From: Paenibacillus sinopodophylli | Lineage (GTDB): Bacteria; Bacillota; Bacilli; Paenibacillales; Paenibacillaceae | NCBI RefSeq assembly: GCF_005930355.1 | Contig: NZ_VDBO01000001.1 | Location: 655,339-719,338 of the forward strand | DNA length: 64,000 nucleotides | Direction: 5' to 3' | In this document: positions 43,359-52,711 of the stretch, one piece after another | Position numbering within the stretch: the first letter of the stretch is position 1 | How the letters are laid out: each line of letters begins with the position of its first letter | Notes under the pieces: model-generated | Databases searched by the model: none | Seen by the model: the letters and a program-made list of their open reading frames with translations, nothing else | What the model was told of the DNA's origin: nothing | Made by a program: the position numbers and the translations under genes

Positions 43359-44027
43359 GTGGCAGCTATAAACTGGCAAGACTTTTCGTTGCCAATCCGA
43401 CTTTCCTTACAGGTAGCGTTATTATCCAGCATCGTTGTTCTTATCATTGGTGTAGCGGCCGCATGGTGGATGGCAAAGCGAAGCTTCAAAGGCAAAACAG
43501 CACTTGAAACACTTTTCATGCTGCCGTTAGTACTGCCGCCAACGGTTGTTGGTTTTCTATTGCTCGTGCTGCTGGGGAGGAGAAGCTGGATTGGGGAATG
43601 GATAGAATGGTTATTCCATGCACCAATCGTCTTCTCCTGGTGGGCTGCCGTCATTGCAGCGATAGTGGTATCGTTCCCACTCGTATATCAAACCATGAAG
43701 GTCGGTTTCGCTTCTGTTGACCGGAATTTGGAAGATGCAGGACGTTCGATGGGAGCAAGTGAGTGGGCGGTATTCCGCTACATCACTTTGCCGCTCGCTT
43801 TCCGCTCCTTAACTACCGCTTACATTCTAGGCTTTGCGAGAGGCCTAGGGGAGTTCGGAGCAACACTTATGATTGCCGGTAATATACCTGGAAGAACACA
43901 GACGATTCCTACTGCCATCTATGTTGCGGTTGATTCAGGCAATGCCTCGATGGCTTGGGCATGGACAATCGCTATTGTCGTCATTTCCTTTGCATTGCTC
44001 TTTATTAGCCGAAGCAGATCATTATGA
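43359..44027 (+). CDS. modB: Molybdate ABC transporter permease ModB
   Basis: 222 residues, five or six membrane helices, with the ABC-coupling loop EDAGRSMGASEWAVFRYITLPLAFRSL (EAA motif, about 128) and GEFGATLMIAGNIPGRTQTIPTAIY near the end, both typical of ModB. The GTG start at 43359 is two bases after the modA stop. A terminator follows directly, so no modC ATPase is in this operon; it must be supplied elsewhere. Confidence 0.92.
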   Translation: MAAINWQDFSLPIRLSLQVALLSSIVVLIIGVAAAWWMAKRSFKGKTALETLFMLPLVLPPTVVGFLLLVLLGRRSWIGEWIEWLFHAPIVFSWWAAVIAAIVVSFPLVYQTMKVGFASVDRNLEDAGRSMGASEWAVFRYITLPLAFRSLTTAYILGFARGLGEFGATLMIAGNIPGRTQTIPTAIYVAVDSGNASMAWAWTIAIVVISFALLFISRSRSL

Positions 44028-44038
44028 TCTGCTAGTAG

Positions 44039-44064
44039 AAAACCGCCAATTTGGCGGTTTTTTT
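44039..44064 (+). terminator. Terminator of modAB
   Basis: AAAACCGCCAA/TTGGCGGTTTT palindrome followed by further T. Confidence 0.88.
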
Positions 44065-44301
44065 CACATCACTATACGATGATTACTGTGGGCGGATTTC
44101 TCACTTTTCACCAGCATGTAAATAGCTTATAATTATCTGATAAAAGAAGCTGATTCATTCTAGAAATAATTGACATGTACAATTGAATCGTTGTGACAAA
44201 ACAGAATAGGTGTGTGATACGTCCACGCCTGAGCTTAGGTAATGCCTAAGCATGAACGCCTGCATGCTATCTGCAAATATCAGGGTATAAGGATGGTAAT
44301 A

Positions 44302-45801
44302 ATGAGCAACAGTGAAACGAAGACAGACGTCATCTTAATTGGTGCCGGAATCATGAGTGCGACTTTAGGGACACTCTTGAAGGAATTAGTACCGGAATGG
44401 GAAATTAAAGTGTTCGAGAAGCTTGATAGTGCGGGAGAGGAAAGCTCTAACGAATGGAATAATGCAGGGACAGGGCATGCTGCATTATGCGAGCTTAACT
44501 ACACAACCGAAAAACCAGACGGATCGGTGGATATTAGCAAAGCAATCCAAATCAATGAACAATTTCAGCTTTCCATGCAGTTTTGGTCTTATCTTGTCGA
44601 CAGCAAGCTGATTCGTAATCCGCAGGATTTTATTATGCCATTGCCGCATATGAGTATGGTTCAAGGAAAGCAAAATGTTTCGTTTCTGAAGAAGCGTTTC
44701 GAAGCGATGACGAGTAACCCATTGTTTCAAGGGATGGAGTTTTCCGATAATCTCGAGAAGCTGAAAGAATGGATTCCACTTATTATTCAAGATCGTTCAT
44801 CGAATGATCCAATAGCGGCAACCAAAATTGACACCGGCACGGATGTTAATTTTGGAGCTTTGACGCGCGTTTTATTTGATCACTTAAAAAGAAAAAACGT
44901 CAACATCCAATACAAACACAGCGTTGATAATATGAACCGTACCAGCGATGGCGCTTGGGAATTAAAAGTTCGGAACGGCAGCGGAAACGTTGAACGCCAC
45001 ACTGCGAAATTCGTCTTTATCGGAGGCGGAGGCGGAAGCCTGCACTTGCTGCAAAAATCCGGAATTCCTGAAGGAAAACATATTGGCGGCTTCCCAGTAA
45101 GCGGAATCTTCATGGTATGTAATAATCCAGAGGTTGTAGCTCAGCACCATGCAAAGGTATATGGAAAAGCGAAGGTCGGAGCTCCGCCTATGTCGGTTCC
45201 GCATCTGGACACCCGATTCATTGATAATAAAAAATCATTGTTATTCGGTCCGTTTGCCGGATTCTCTCCGAAGTTTTTGAAGACAGGATCTATGTTTGAT
45301 TTAATTACTTCCGTGAAACCGGATAATCTCGTTACGATGCTCTCAGCAGGTGCAAAAAACATGTCATTAACGAAATATCTGATTGAGCAAGTTCTGTTAT
45401 CCAAAGAGAAGCGTATTGAAGAACTACGTGAATTTATCCCGAATGCCCGAATCGAGGATTGGGATCTTGTAGCAGCAGGCCAGCGTGTTCAAGTCATAAA
45501 AGATACGGTAGCTGGCGGCAAAGGAACGCTCCAATTCGGAACGGAAGTAATCAGTGCCTCTGATGGTTCGATTGCCGCACTACTGGGCGCATCTCCAGGT
45601 GCTTCTACTGCCGTTCATGTCATGCTTGACGTGATGAACAAATGCTTCCCGCAGCATATTAAAGAATGGGAGCCGAAAATCAAGGAAATGATTCCTTCAT
45701 ATGGCTTGTCATTGATGGAAAACCCTGAGCTACTGCAAGAAATTCATGCTTCAACAGCAGCATCACTTGGTCTAAGCAAGAAAGAGCTTGCTTACACTTA
45801 G
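44302..45801 (+). CDS. mqo: Malate:quinone oxidoreductase
   Basis: Membrane-associated FAD enzyme oxidising malate to oxaloacetate with electrons to menaquinone. The FAD motif [17 protein letters not shown] is near residue 9. [26 protein letters not shown], the [20 protein letters not shown] stretch and [19 protein letters not shown] are Mqo signatures. Length 499 from the ATG at 44302, which follows AAGGATGGTAATA; in-frame ATGs at 44242 and 44293 are also possible. The gene is monocistronic, with a terminator at 45867. Confidence 0.94.
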   Translation: MSNSETKTDVILIGAGIMSATLGTLLKELVPEWEIKVFEKLDSAGEESSNEWNNAGTGHAALCELNYTTEKPDGSVDISKAIQINEQFQLSMQFWSYLVDSKLIRNPQDFIMPLPHMSMVQGKQNVSFLKKRFEAMTSNPLFQGMEFSDNLEKLKEWIPLIIQDRSSNDPIAATKIDTGTDVNFGALTRVLFDHLKRKNVNIQYKHSVDNMNRTSDGAWELKVRNGSGNVERHTAKFVFIGGGGGSLHLLQKSGIPEGKHIGGFPVSGIFMVCNNPEVVAQHHAKVYGKAKVGAPPMSVPHLDTRFIDNKKSLLFGPFAGFSPKFLKTGSMFDLITSVKPDNLVTMLSAGAKNMSLTKYLIEQVLLSKEKRIEELREFIPNARIEDWDLVAAGQRVQVIKDTVAGGKGTLQFGTEVISASDGSIAALLGASPGASTAVHVMLDVMNKCFPQHIKEWEPKIKEMIPSYGLSLMENPELLQEIHASTAASLGLSKKELAYT

Positions 45802-45866
45802 CTATTCATTGAAGGAATGAACCTGATTAATCCGTAATTTATACTCAATTATTCATATTAAATAAT

Positions 45867-45905
45867 AGAATCTTTGATCTAGCTATAGATTAAAGGTTCT
45901 TTTTG
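45867..45905 (+). terminator. Terminator of mqo
   Basis: AGAATCTTTGATCT pairs with AGATTAAAGGTTCT with two mismatches and is followed by TTTTTG. Confidence 0.78.
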
Positions 45906-45933
45906 TTGTCTTCTTATTTGATTTGCTGGACAT

Positions 45934-45977
45934 AAAAAAGCGTCGCTCCATCAATCATAATTGGAACAAACGCTTTT
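45934..45977 (-). terminator. Terminator of the MATE/ABC operon
   Basis: On the minus strand AAAAGCGT...ACGCTTTT with an internal TCC/GGA pair and a following TTTTTTATG tract, 27 bases after the MATE stop. Confidence 0.65.
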
Positions 45978-46003
45978 CAGTATGAAGTGACCGGAGGGAC
46001 TCA

Positions 46004-47323
46004 TTACTTTTGCTTCAGGACAGGGTCTCTGATCAACGTAGGAATGTACATCAGCAGAAAAATCGTACGACCCAAACCAAATATAAGAAAAGCAATCCAC
46101 AGACCATTGTTCCCATAGGCGGGAACCAAGATCGGCAGACTAATGAAGAAGGCAGCAAGCGAGAGCAGCATCGAATTGCGGATAGGGGCCGTTTTCGTAA
46201 TTCCCGTGAAAACACCATAGAATACGAGACCAAATCCAGTGACAATCGGGAATAGCGTAAGCCATCCATCGAATTGAACAGCCAGTTGTTTGATCAATTC
46301 GTTGTCAGTGAATAACGAGAGTAATGCTCCTTTTGTCAACAGGTACACGACTGCCAATACAATAGAAGCAATTCCTCCCCAGATGAAGGATAAATAGATG
46401 GTTCGTGATAGCTGCTTGCGGCTTCCTGATCCTTTTGCTTGCCCGGCATATATACTGCTCGCATTAGCCAAGCCATCGAAGCAATAAGCCATTAAATAAT
46501 GAACTTGCAGCAGTATCGTATTCGCGGCCAATACTTCCGTACCGAACGAAGTGCTGCGTGCAGTAAAAAGATTAAACATAGCCAGTAAGCAAAGCGTTCT
46601 AATGAACAAATCCCCATTGGCACGAAACATTCCCTGCATATCTACAATTTTGAATTGTCCTCTCAAACGCAGAGAAGTTAAGCTCATATACGGTGAACGC
46701 ATAACAAGCAGAACGCCTAGCAAAAAGGCGATAGCTTCAGCAAGAAGAGTAGCCACAGCAACTCCGCCAACTCCTAAGTGGAAGAACTGCACAAGCAACA
46801 AACAGAAAATGATATTCAGTACATTCATGGAGATCTGTGTGATGAGTGTATATTTAATATGTTTCATTCCCATCAACCAGCCAAGCAATACATAATTCAT
46901 GAGCGTAAGTGGAGCTCCCCAGATCCGGACGTAGAAATAGACAGCTGCCCATTTCGCTACATCAGCGTCAGGTTTTATTAGAGAAAGTGAAGATTCCAGG
47001 ATAGGCATCTGAAGAGCGATTAGGACGATTCCGATAAGTCCTGCAACAAGCAGAGGACGAACTAACTCGGATACTCCTTCTGAAAGATTTTCTTTTCCTC
47101 GTGCTTGAGCTGCGAAGCCAGAAGTGCTGACGCGAAGAAATCCGAATAGCCAATAGATCGTGTTAAATATTAATATGGCAATTGCCGTTCCTCCCAAATA
47201 AGCAGGATCAAACAAATGGCCGACGACCGCTGTATCCACAGCACCAAGCAGTGGTGTTGTAATCGTGGAGATGATTAAAGGAATACTCAGCATCAGATAA
47301 GCTTTGTGTGAAATTTCTCTCAT
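46004..47323 (-). CDS. MATE-family efflux transporter, DinF-type
   Basis: 439 residues and twelve predicted membrane segments. The N-terminal LGAVDTAVVGHLFDPAYLGGTAIAILIFNTIYWLFGFLRVSTSGFAAQARG is the DinF-subfamily signature, and the second half repeats the fold. It would export a cationic organic compound against Na+ or H+. It is the last gene of a five-gene minus-strand operon and overlaps the ABC ATPase gene by four bases (47320-47323), so it is translationally coupled to an uptake system. That pairing suggests exporter and importer act on a related compound. Confidence 0.9.
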   Translation of the reverse strand: MREISHKAYLMLSIPLIISTITTPLLGAVDTAVVGHLFDPAYLGGTAIAILIFNTIYWLFGFLRVSTSGFAAQARGKENLSEGVSELVRPLLVAGLIGIVLIALQMPILESSLSLIKPDADVAKWAAVYFYVRIWGAPLTLMNYVLLGWLMGMKHIKYTLITQISMNVLNIIFCLLLVQFFHLGVGGVAVATLLAEAIAFLLGVLLVMRSPYMSLTSLRLRGQFKIVDMQGMFRANGDLFIRTLCLLAMFNLFTARSTSFGTEVLAANTILLQVHYLMAYCFDGLANASSIYAGQAKGSGSRKQLSRTIYLSFIWGGIASIVLAVVYLLTKGALLSLFTDNELIKQLAVQFDGWLTLFPIVTGFGLVFYGVFTGITKTAPIRNSMLLSLAAFFISLPILVPAYGNNGLWIAFLIFGLGRTIFLLMYIPTLIRDPVLKQK

Positions 47324-48102
47324 CCTGCGAATACCTGCAGCAATTGCTTCGTATAGGAATGACGCTCATCGCTAAAGATTTGTTCTACTCCGAACTGATC
47401 GACAATATGACCATTCTTCATGACGATGATGCGATCACTCATGAAATGGACAGCCGCAAGGTCGTGGGAAATAAATAGATACGATAGGCTAAGACTTTCC
47501 TTCAGATCCTTTAGCAGATTAAGGATGATGGCTTGAGTCGTCACATCCAAACTTGCTGTAGGTTCATCAAGCACGATGAAAGCAGGCTCTGTACTGATGG
47601 CCCTAGCAATCGTAACGCGTTGCTTCTCACCACCGCTAAGCTCATGCGGGTATTTGAACAAATACTTTTCTGGCAATCCAACAAGCGCAAGAAGTTTCTC
47701 CGCAATGCCTATCCTACCAAGCCAGCTGTCCTGTGCGAGGAAGGAAGGCGTATATCCTTTATGTTCATCAAGCGGCTCCATCAAAGAATCTATTATGCGT
47801 ACGCTTGGATTCAATGCAGTTGAAGCATTCTGGAAGACAGCACCCATACGTGCTCGCACCTTCCGTAGCTGTTTAGGCGCAAGGTTCTTCAGCCCAAGGC
47901 CTTCAAAGTAAATCTGTCCTTGCTGCCATTCTATAAGCGAAAGAAGACAGCGTGCCAGCGTACTCTTGCCGCTGCCGCTTTCTCCTACAATACCAAGACA
48001 TTCGCCCTTCTTGAGATCGAAAGATATATGATGAAGAACGGGTTGCTCAGTGGAATAACATTTATGCAAGTTCATCACATGGACGATCGTGTTGTGTGTC
48101 AT
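47320..48102 (-). CDS. ABC transporter ATPase, OppF/NikE-type
   Basis: 260 residues with Walker A GESGSGKSTLAR (about 39), Q-loop FQNASTALNPSVRI, signature LSGGEKQRVTIARAI and Walker B FIVLDEPTASLD. It is of the second (F/E) subtype of the peptide/nickel family. It overlaps the upstream ATPase gene by four bases, and its own end overlaps the MATE gene. Confidence 0.93.
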   Translation of the reverse strand: MTHNTIVHVMNLHKCYSTEQPVLHHISFDLKKGECLGIVGESGSGKSTLARCLLSLIEWQQGQIYFEGLGLKNLAPKQLRKVRARMGAVFQNASTALNPSVRIIDSLMEPLDEHKGYTPSFLAQDSWLGRIGIAEKLLALVGLPEKYLFKYPHELSGGEKQRVTIARAISTEPAFIVLDEPTASLDVTTQAIILNLLKDLKESLSLSYLFISHDLAAVHFMSDRIIVMKNGHIVDQFGVEQIFSDERHSYTKQLLQVFAG

Positions 48103-48908
48103 GTTTCATGTACTCCTTCTGGTAGTCCGAGCCTTCTTGGAACATGCGGAGAGAGCGGAGGAATCGCCGCAATCAATTGCTGTGTGTACGAATGGGCAGG
48201 GGCGTTCAACACTTGATCGACAGCTCCTTGTTCCACAATCTCACCTTTGAGCATAATAGCCACATGATCTGCGTATCGCCGCACATGTCTCAGATCATGC
48301 GTGATCCATAAGACTGACATGTCACGTCTTGCTCTCGCCTTTGAAATATAGGTTAAAACCTTATGTGCGGTTAGACTATCAAGCGCAGTCGTTGGCTCAT
48401 CGGCAATCATTAATGCTGGATTCAAGATGAGTGCGGAAGCAATTGCCGCTCGCTGTAATTGCCCTCCGCTTAGCTCAGAGGGGTAGCTTCCATAAACCCG
48501 TTCACCAGATAGACTGACGTTAACTAATGCTTCAATGGACAATACTCGTCTTTGCGTACGATTGAGTGCAGTATGCGTAAGAAGCTGCTCATCAAGCTGC
48601 TTCCCAATCGTCATGAAGGGCGTGAAAGCTCCCTGATAATCTTGGAAAATATAACTGATTTCCTTCCCAAGAAATTGCCGCTTACGTGATGGAGATAGAT
48701 CAGCTAGATCCGTACCTTGCCAACTGATGATCCCGCTTTGTTTAAGTTCTTTTGATAGTAATCCGCCTATGGAAGCAGCTGTTAAGCTTTTGCCGCTGCC
48801 GCTTTCGCCAGCCAAGGCGAGCCATCCACCTGCTTGTAGCTCCAAGCTAATACCTCTTACTAACTTATCGCGGCTAGAGTCGACGATGAGATTATGAATA
48901 CTTAGCAT
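48099..48908 (-). CDS. ABC transporter ATPase, OppD/NikD-type
   Basis: 269 residues. Walker A GESGSGKSLTAASIG (about 35), Q-loop IFQDYQGAFTPFMTIG, signature LSGGQLQRAAIASAL, Walker B LMIADEPTTALD. C-terminal extension ends HSYTQQLIAAIPPL as in the D/NikD subtype. It forms the heterodimer with the preceding entry. Confidence 0.93.
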   Translation of the reverse strand: MLSIHNLIVDSSRDKLVRGISLELQAGGWLALAGESGSGKSLTAASIGGLLSKELKQSGIISWQGTDLADLSPSRKRQFLGKEISYIFQDYQGAFTPFMTIGKQLDEQLLTHTALNRTQRRVLSIEALVNVSLSGERVYGSYPSELSGGQLQRAAIASALILNPALMIADEPTTALDSLTAHKVLTYISKARARRDMSVLWITHDLRHVRRYADHVAIMLKGEIVEQGAVDQVLNAPAHSYTQQLIAAIPPLSPHVPRRLGLPEGVHET

Positions 48909-48912
48909 GTGA

Positions 48913-49758
48913 TTACGCTCCTTTCTTCATCCTCACATCCAATTTGTCACGGAGCCGATCTCCACAGATATTAGCAATAAGGACCGTAATCATTATTGCT
49001 ATTCCTGGGGCAAGCATAAGGTGTGGAGCAGTATTGAAATAAACTCTTCCTTCATTCAACATGGAGCCCCATTCCGCTGTGGGAGGCTGTGGACCAAGTC
49101 CAAGATAAGAGAGAGAGGCGATAATAAGAATAATTTTACCAAGATCGAGAGCTGCAAGTACGAAGACATTGCCCATCACACGTGGAAGCAAATGCTTCTT
49201 TACAATCCTCAGAGCAGGGACGCCTGCCAATTCAGCTAGTTTGATATAATCTTTTTCTTTTTCCTGGAGTACGGTGCTTCTCACAAGCCTGGCATACCCA
49301 ACCCACTTGACCGCTATCACGGCAAAGAGGAGATTGAGAAATCCTGGTCCGAGCAACCCACTAAGAACGATAGCAAATATATAATCAGGAAGCGTCATAA
49401 AGGCGTCAACGATACGTTTGAACATACGATCGTATAAGCCTCCCAAAAATCCGGTAAGCAAGCCAAGCGTAACACCGATCACCATGGAAATAGATAAAAT
49501 CAGCAGGCTGGTTCCTACAGTAGTACGAACGCCTGCTATCATTCTTGACAATAAATCACGACCTAAATGATCCGTACCGAGTAAGTGTTCACTGCTTGGG
49601 CCTAGCAGACGATTGCCTATAATCAGCTTGTTAGCATCTTGCGGAGTTATTTCAGGTGTCATAATAATGACCATAATAACTAGAACAAATAATAGAAGAG
49701 TGGTGTATTTTATTCGTCGTTTCCCAGACTGCTGCTTCAACGCAGCTGTGGATCTCAT
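48913..49758 (-). CDS. ABC transporter permease, OppC/NikC-type
   Basis: 281 residues. N-terminal anchor, then the DppC-type block LLGTDHLGRDLLSRMIAGVRTTVG (about 57) and an EAA-like loop EKEKDYIKLAELAGVPALRIVKKHLLPRVMGN near 167. Six membrane segments are expected. It overlaps its partner permease gene by four bases and is five bases upstream of the ATPase gene. Confidence 0.92.
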   Translation of the reverse strand: MRSTAALKQQSGKRRIKYTTLLLFVLVIMVIIMTPEITPQDANKLIIGNRLLGPSSEHLLGTDHLGRDLLSRMIAGVRTTVGTSLLILSISMVIGVTLGLLTGFLGGLYDRMFKRIVDAFMTLPDYIFAIVLSGLLGPGFLNLLFAVIAVKWVGYARLVRSTVLQEKEKDYIKLAELAGVPALRIVKKHLLPRVMGNVFVLAALDLGKIILIIASLSYLGLGPQPPTAEWGSMLNEGRVYFNTAPHLMLAPGIAIMITVLIANICGDRLRDKLDVRMKKGA

Positions 49759-50699
49759 GATTTCAACTTTCCTCTCCTCGCAATTTGCGGGTTTATCCAG
49801 CGGTAGGATACTTCCACAGCCATATTGATGCTAATTACGAAACAGCTCATTAGCAAGGTATACCCTTGAATAACGGGATAATCCCGTGCTGTTATGGCAT
49901 TCACGACCCATTGTCCTAAACCTGGATAAGCAAATAACACCTCTATCACAACAGTTCCCCCAAGCAGACTGCCGATACTCTCACTTAAAATCGTGACCAA
50001 AGGGACTAGGCTATGCCTAAATGTGTGAAAAATGAACAAGCGTATGGGATGTATGCCTCTTGCTCTTGCGGAAGCGACGAAATCTTGACCGGCACTTTCA
50101 ATCAGACTAGCGCGAATCATTCTTACATAAACAGCTGACATCGCAATCCCCAGCGTGAGAGAGGGAATAATGAGATGAAGGATGCTTCCTTCCCCCATAG
50201 GCGGCAGGATCTGAAGCTTAACAGCAAAGAGCTGAATAAGCAGTAAGCCTAGCCAGAAGCTAGGCATGGCAGAGCCAAGCAGGGAGAATAAGCGGCTCAG
50301 CTTGTCAATCCAGCGATTAGCATATATGGCAGACAACGTTCCGAACGGAATCGCGATTATCAGCATAACAAGTAATGAACCAAGAGTAAGCATTAGCGTA
50401 TACGGCAGTTTTTCGATAAATTCAGTGATAACCGGCCTGCTGGTTATATAGGAATCCCCTAAGTTAAGCTGAAGCATCTGCCTCAGCCATATTCCGTACT
50501 GTACAATTAATGACTCATTCAAACCAAGCTCCGTACGCATAGCTTCTATTTGAACATTGGATACAGCTACATCATCTACTCTAAGTATACTTCGGACGGG
50601 ATCCCCGGGAAGCAGCTTCAGCAAACAGAAGCTAATGAAAGACAACAGCAGGATGAAAAGTAGAAGTTCCAGCAGCTTTCGGACAATAGAACGCAGCAT
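49755..50699 (-). CDS. ABC transporter permease, OppB/NikB-type
   Basis: 314 residues with the DppB-type start LLLSFISFCLLKLLPGDPVRSILRVDD and the coupling loop GQDFVASARARGIHPIRLFIFHTFRHSLVPLVT (about 206). The GGTVVIEVLFAYPGLGQWVVNAI block before the last helix is a hallmark of the B-type permease. Its start overlaps the end of the binding-protein gene region by a one-base gap. Confidence 0.92.
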   Translation of the reverse strand: MLRSIVRKLLELLLFILLLSFISFCLLKLLPGDPVRSILRVDDVAVSNVQIEAMRTELGLNESLIVQYGIWLRQMLQLNLGDSYITSRPVITEFIEKLPYTLMLTLGSLLVMLIIAIPFGTLSAIYANRWIDKLSRLFSLLGSAMPSFWLGLLLIQLFAVKLQILPPMGEGSILHLIIPSLTLGIAMSAVYVRMIRASLIESAGQDFVASARARGIHPIRLFIFHTFRHSLVPLVTILSESIGSLLGGTVVIEVLFAYPGLGQWVVNAITARDYPVIQGYTLLMSCFVISINMAVEVSYRWINPQIARRGKLKS

Positions 50700-50700
50700 C

Positions 50701-52233
50701 TTATTCGATATCCAAATCTTTTGTCAGAAAATAATATTCACTTTTACTTGTTACCCAATTTTTCACCTGTTTACTGATTACGACCACGTTATTGGGATGA
50801 ATGATAAAAGAGTTCAAGTAATGCTCATCAATATAGCTAACCGCTTCTTTGGCGAGTGCATAGCGATCTTCTTCCACAATTGTGCGATTAAGCTTCGTAA
50901 TAATAGAGGTTAGCTCCGGCTCTTGATAGCCTCCGTAATTCAGTGCTCCCTCTGGCGTATAAGCAGCATTCAGGAAATAACTAGCATCACCGCGCGGTGC
51001 CGTAATCATACTGTATAAAGCCATATCCCAATCATCATTAATAGCCAAATATTCATCAATGTTATCTACCTGACGAATATCTAGTTGAATACCGAGCTCA
51101 CTGGCATTTGCTTGTAAAAGCTGAGCGATCAGCGGAAGCTCGGCTCTAGATTGATAGGTCAACAACGTAAAGGCAAGCGGCTTCCCAGCGCTAGATATCA
51201 TTCCGTTCTCCAATTCGTAACCTGCAGCTTGAAAAGATTGGCGAGCAGCTTCAGGATCAAATGTTTTTTTCGTATAGGCTGGCGAAAAAGGAGCCTCTGC
51301 TAGAAAAGGACCTGCTGCTGCAGTAGCTTGTCCAGACATCATACTACTTGTAATAGAATTACGATCAATTAATGCATCAAACGCTCTCCGAACTTCTTCT
51401 TTCTGTAGATCAGAATTATTCATATTGTATAGGAGTTGATGCGTCCTAAGACTGGTTAACGAGTCAAGTGTGATTGAAGAGTCAGCTGATAGCTGCTCCA
51501 TGGATTCAATTGGCGGGCGGAAAATAATATGTGCGCTACTCGCCTGAATGGCTAGATGGCGTGCGTTAGCATCTTCATTGAATACCATTGTAGCTGTGTC
51601 CAATTTCACTGCACCACCCCAGTAATGGGCATATCGAGCAACATTCAGTTCACTGCCCGGTGAGAAGGAAGTGAGTAGAAATGGGCCTGTTCCAATTGGT
51701 GCTTGTGAGGTAGAAGCCTCAGCAATGATAGCTGTATTCGGATGTACCAGATAGGATGGAAGCTCAGGGAAAGGCTGATCGGTTGTTATCGTCAGCTGCT
51801 GTCCGTCAGATTTGAGTTCTCGGATGTGTAGAGCATTTTTGACGGATGGATTCTGCTTCTGTGCATGTTCCAAGGAATCTTGGACGGCCGCAGCGTCTAC
51901 AGACTCTCCGTTATGAAAGGTAAGATCGTCTCTAATCTTAAATGTCCAATGCTGCCCGTCTTCACTGGTCCATGATTCAGCGATAGCGGGCTGCAGCTTC
52001 AAGTCATTGTCAATCTTAACAAGCGTTTCAGCTATACCAGCACGTACTGCCGTGTAGTTCGTATCCGTATGGGGATCAATAGTATTGCTCTGCACATTAA
52101 ATAAGAGAGTAATATGCTTTGATTCCGTTGGCGTTGTGGCATTTGGTGTAGCTTTCTCTTGGGTAGAACAGGCGACGAGTACTAACAGAGCTAACAGTGG
52201 CAGAAGACTGGTTTTTTTAACAAATCGTATCAT
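50701..52233 (-). CDS. NikA/Opp-type substrate-binding lipoprotein
   Basis: 510 residues. Lipoprotein signal with lipobox LVAC-S (Cys22). SBP_bac_5 fold: ITLLFNVQSNTIDPHTD, ETLVKIDNDLKLQPAIAESW, WTFKIRDDLTFHNGESVDAAAV and DWDMALYSMITAPRGDASYFLN. The short ligand-gate sequences look closer to nickel/metal-chelate binders than to oligopeptide binders, but the ligand is unproven. It is the first gene of the operon, behind a promoter flanked by a striking palindrome. Confidence 0.86.
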   Translation of the reverse strand: MIRFVKKTSLLPLLALLVLVACSTQEKATPNATTPTESKHITLLFNVQSNTIDPHTDTNYTAVRAGIAETLVKIDNDLKLQPAIAESWTSEDGQHWTFKIRDDLTFHNGESVDAAAVQDSLEHAQKQNPSVKNALHIRELKSDGQQLTITTDQPFPELPSYLVHPNTAIIAEASTSQAPIGTGPFLLTSFSPGSELNVARYAHYWGGAVKLDTATMVFNEDANARHLAIQASSAHIIFRPPIESMEQLSADSSITLDSLTSLRTHQLLYNMNNSDLQKEEVRRAFDALIDRNSITSSMMSGQATAAAGPFLAEAPFSPAYTKKTFDPEAARQSFQAAGYELENGMISSAGKPLAFTLLTYQSRAELPLIAQLLQANASELGIQLDIRQVDNIDEYLAINDDWDMALYSMITAPRGDASYFLNAAYTPEGALNYGGYQEPELTSIITKLNRTIVEEDRYALAKEAVSYIDEHYLNSFIIHPNNVVVISKQVKNWVTSKSEYYFLTKDLDIE

Positions 52234-52262
52234 AACTAAATCCCCCTAAATCATTTAAATGT

Positions 52263-52341
52263 TTTAATAGTATTCATTACTATTAAATCGACATTTTTAT
52301 AGTATAACGAGTGTTGTCTTAAATGTAAACATTACTATTAA
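52263..52341. promoter_or_regulatory. Promoter and operator pair of the NikA-type operon
   Basis: On the minus strand TTTACA (52329-52324), 17 bases, TATACT (52306-52301). Downstream lies a perfect palindrome, TTTAATAGTA-TTCAT-TACTATTAAA (52263-52287). A second TACTATTAA (52333-52341) sits just upstream of the -35, and a partial TTTATAGTA at about 52297 overlaps the -10. I do not recognise the motif as a Fur, MntR or Zur box. Confidence 0.68.
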
Positions 52342-52569
52342 TAATAATCTGAAGAAATGCTTGTGCCGCAATCATTAGGTGAGTGGAGTATGAAATACCT
52401 TTTTCGAGTCATGTACAGCAGTGTTATCCCATCGAGGATTTAACTCTTACCATAAAATTACACATGAAAAGCGTAGGAATACATCTTCAGGAGACCGTGC
52501 AACTGACTTATGCTAAGGTTATCCGATCATTCAAAAATACATCATCATCCATGCTCTTTATCGATTAAG

Positions 52570-52602
52570 AAAACCAATATTGGATAAATATCGGTTTTCT
52601 TT
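52570..52602 (+). terminator. Terminator-like hairpin in the gap before the GH87 gene
   Basis: AAAACCAATATT pairs with AATATCGGTTTT (one mismatch), followed by CTTTG. The 52342-52569 stretch before it has only a doubtful 61-codon frame, so what transcript it ends is unclear. Confidence 0.6.
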
Positions 52603-52661
52603 GCGTTCTTAATCGCGACATTAAGGGAGGTGGTTGCATAGGGGATTAATCTGCACAGAAA

Positions 52662-52675
52662 TGTAAGCGCATTAT
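52662..52675. promoter_or_regulatory. Possible cre site before the GH87 gene
   Basis: TGTAAGCGCATTAT matches TGWAANCGNTNWCA at 11 of 14 positions, 37 bases before the gene. It is weaker than the site at the beta-amylase gene. Confidence 0.4.
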
Positions 52676-52711
52676 TTCGGGCTAGAACAACATTTTAACA
52701 GGAGGTTTTTT

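Noticed and set aside
46004..52233. Complete staphylopine/bacillopaline-type metallophore locus
   Set aside because: No nicotianamine-synthase-like or opine dehydrogenase genes are adjacent and the exporter is MATE, so only transport parts are supported.
52383..52568. 61-codon ORF before the terminator at 52570
   Set aside because: The composition has no family-like pattern and its start is not well supported by a ribosome site; the hairpin after it leaves a small transcript possible, so I list only the hairpin.
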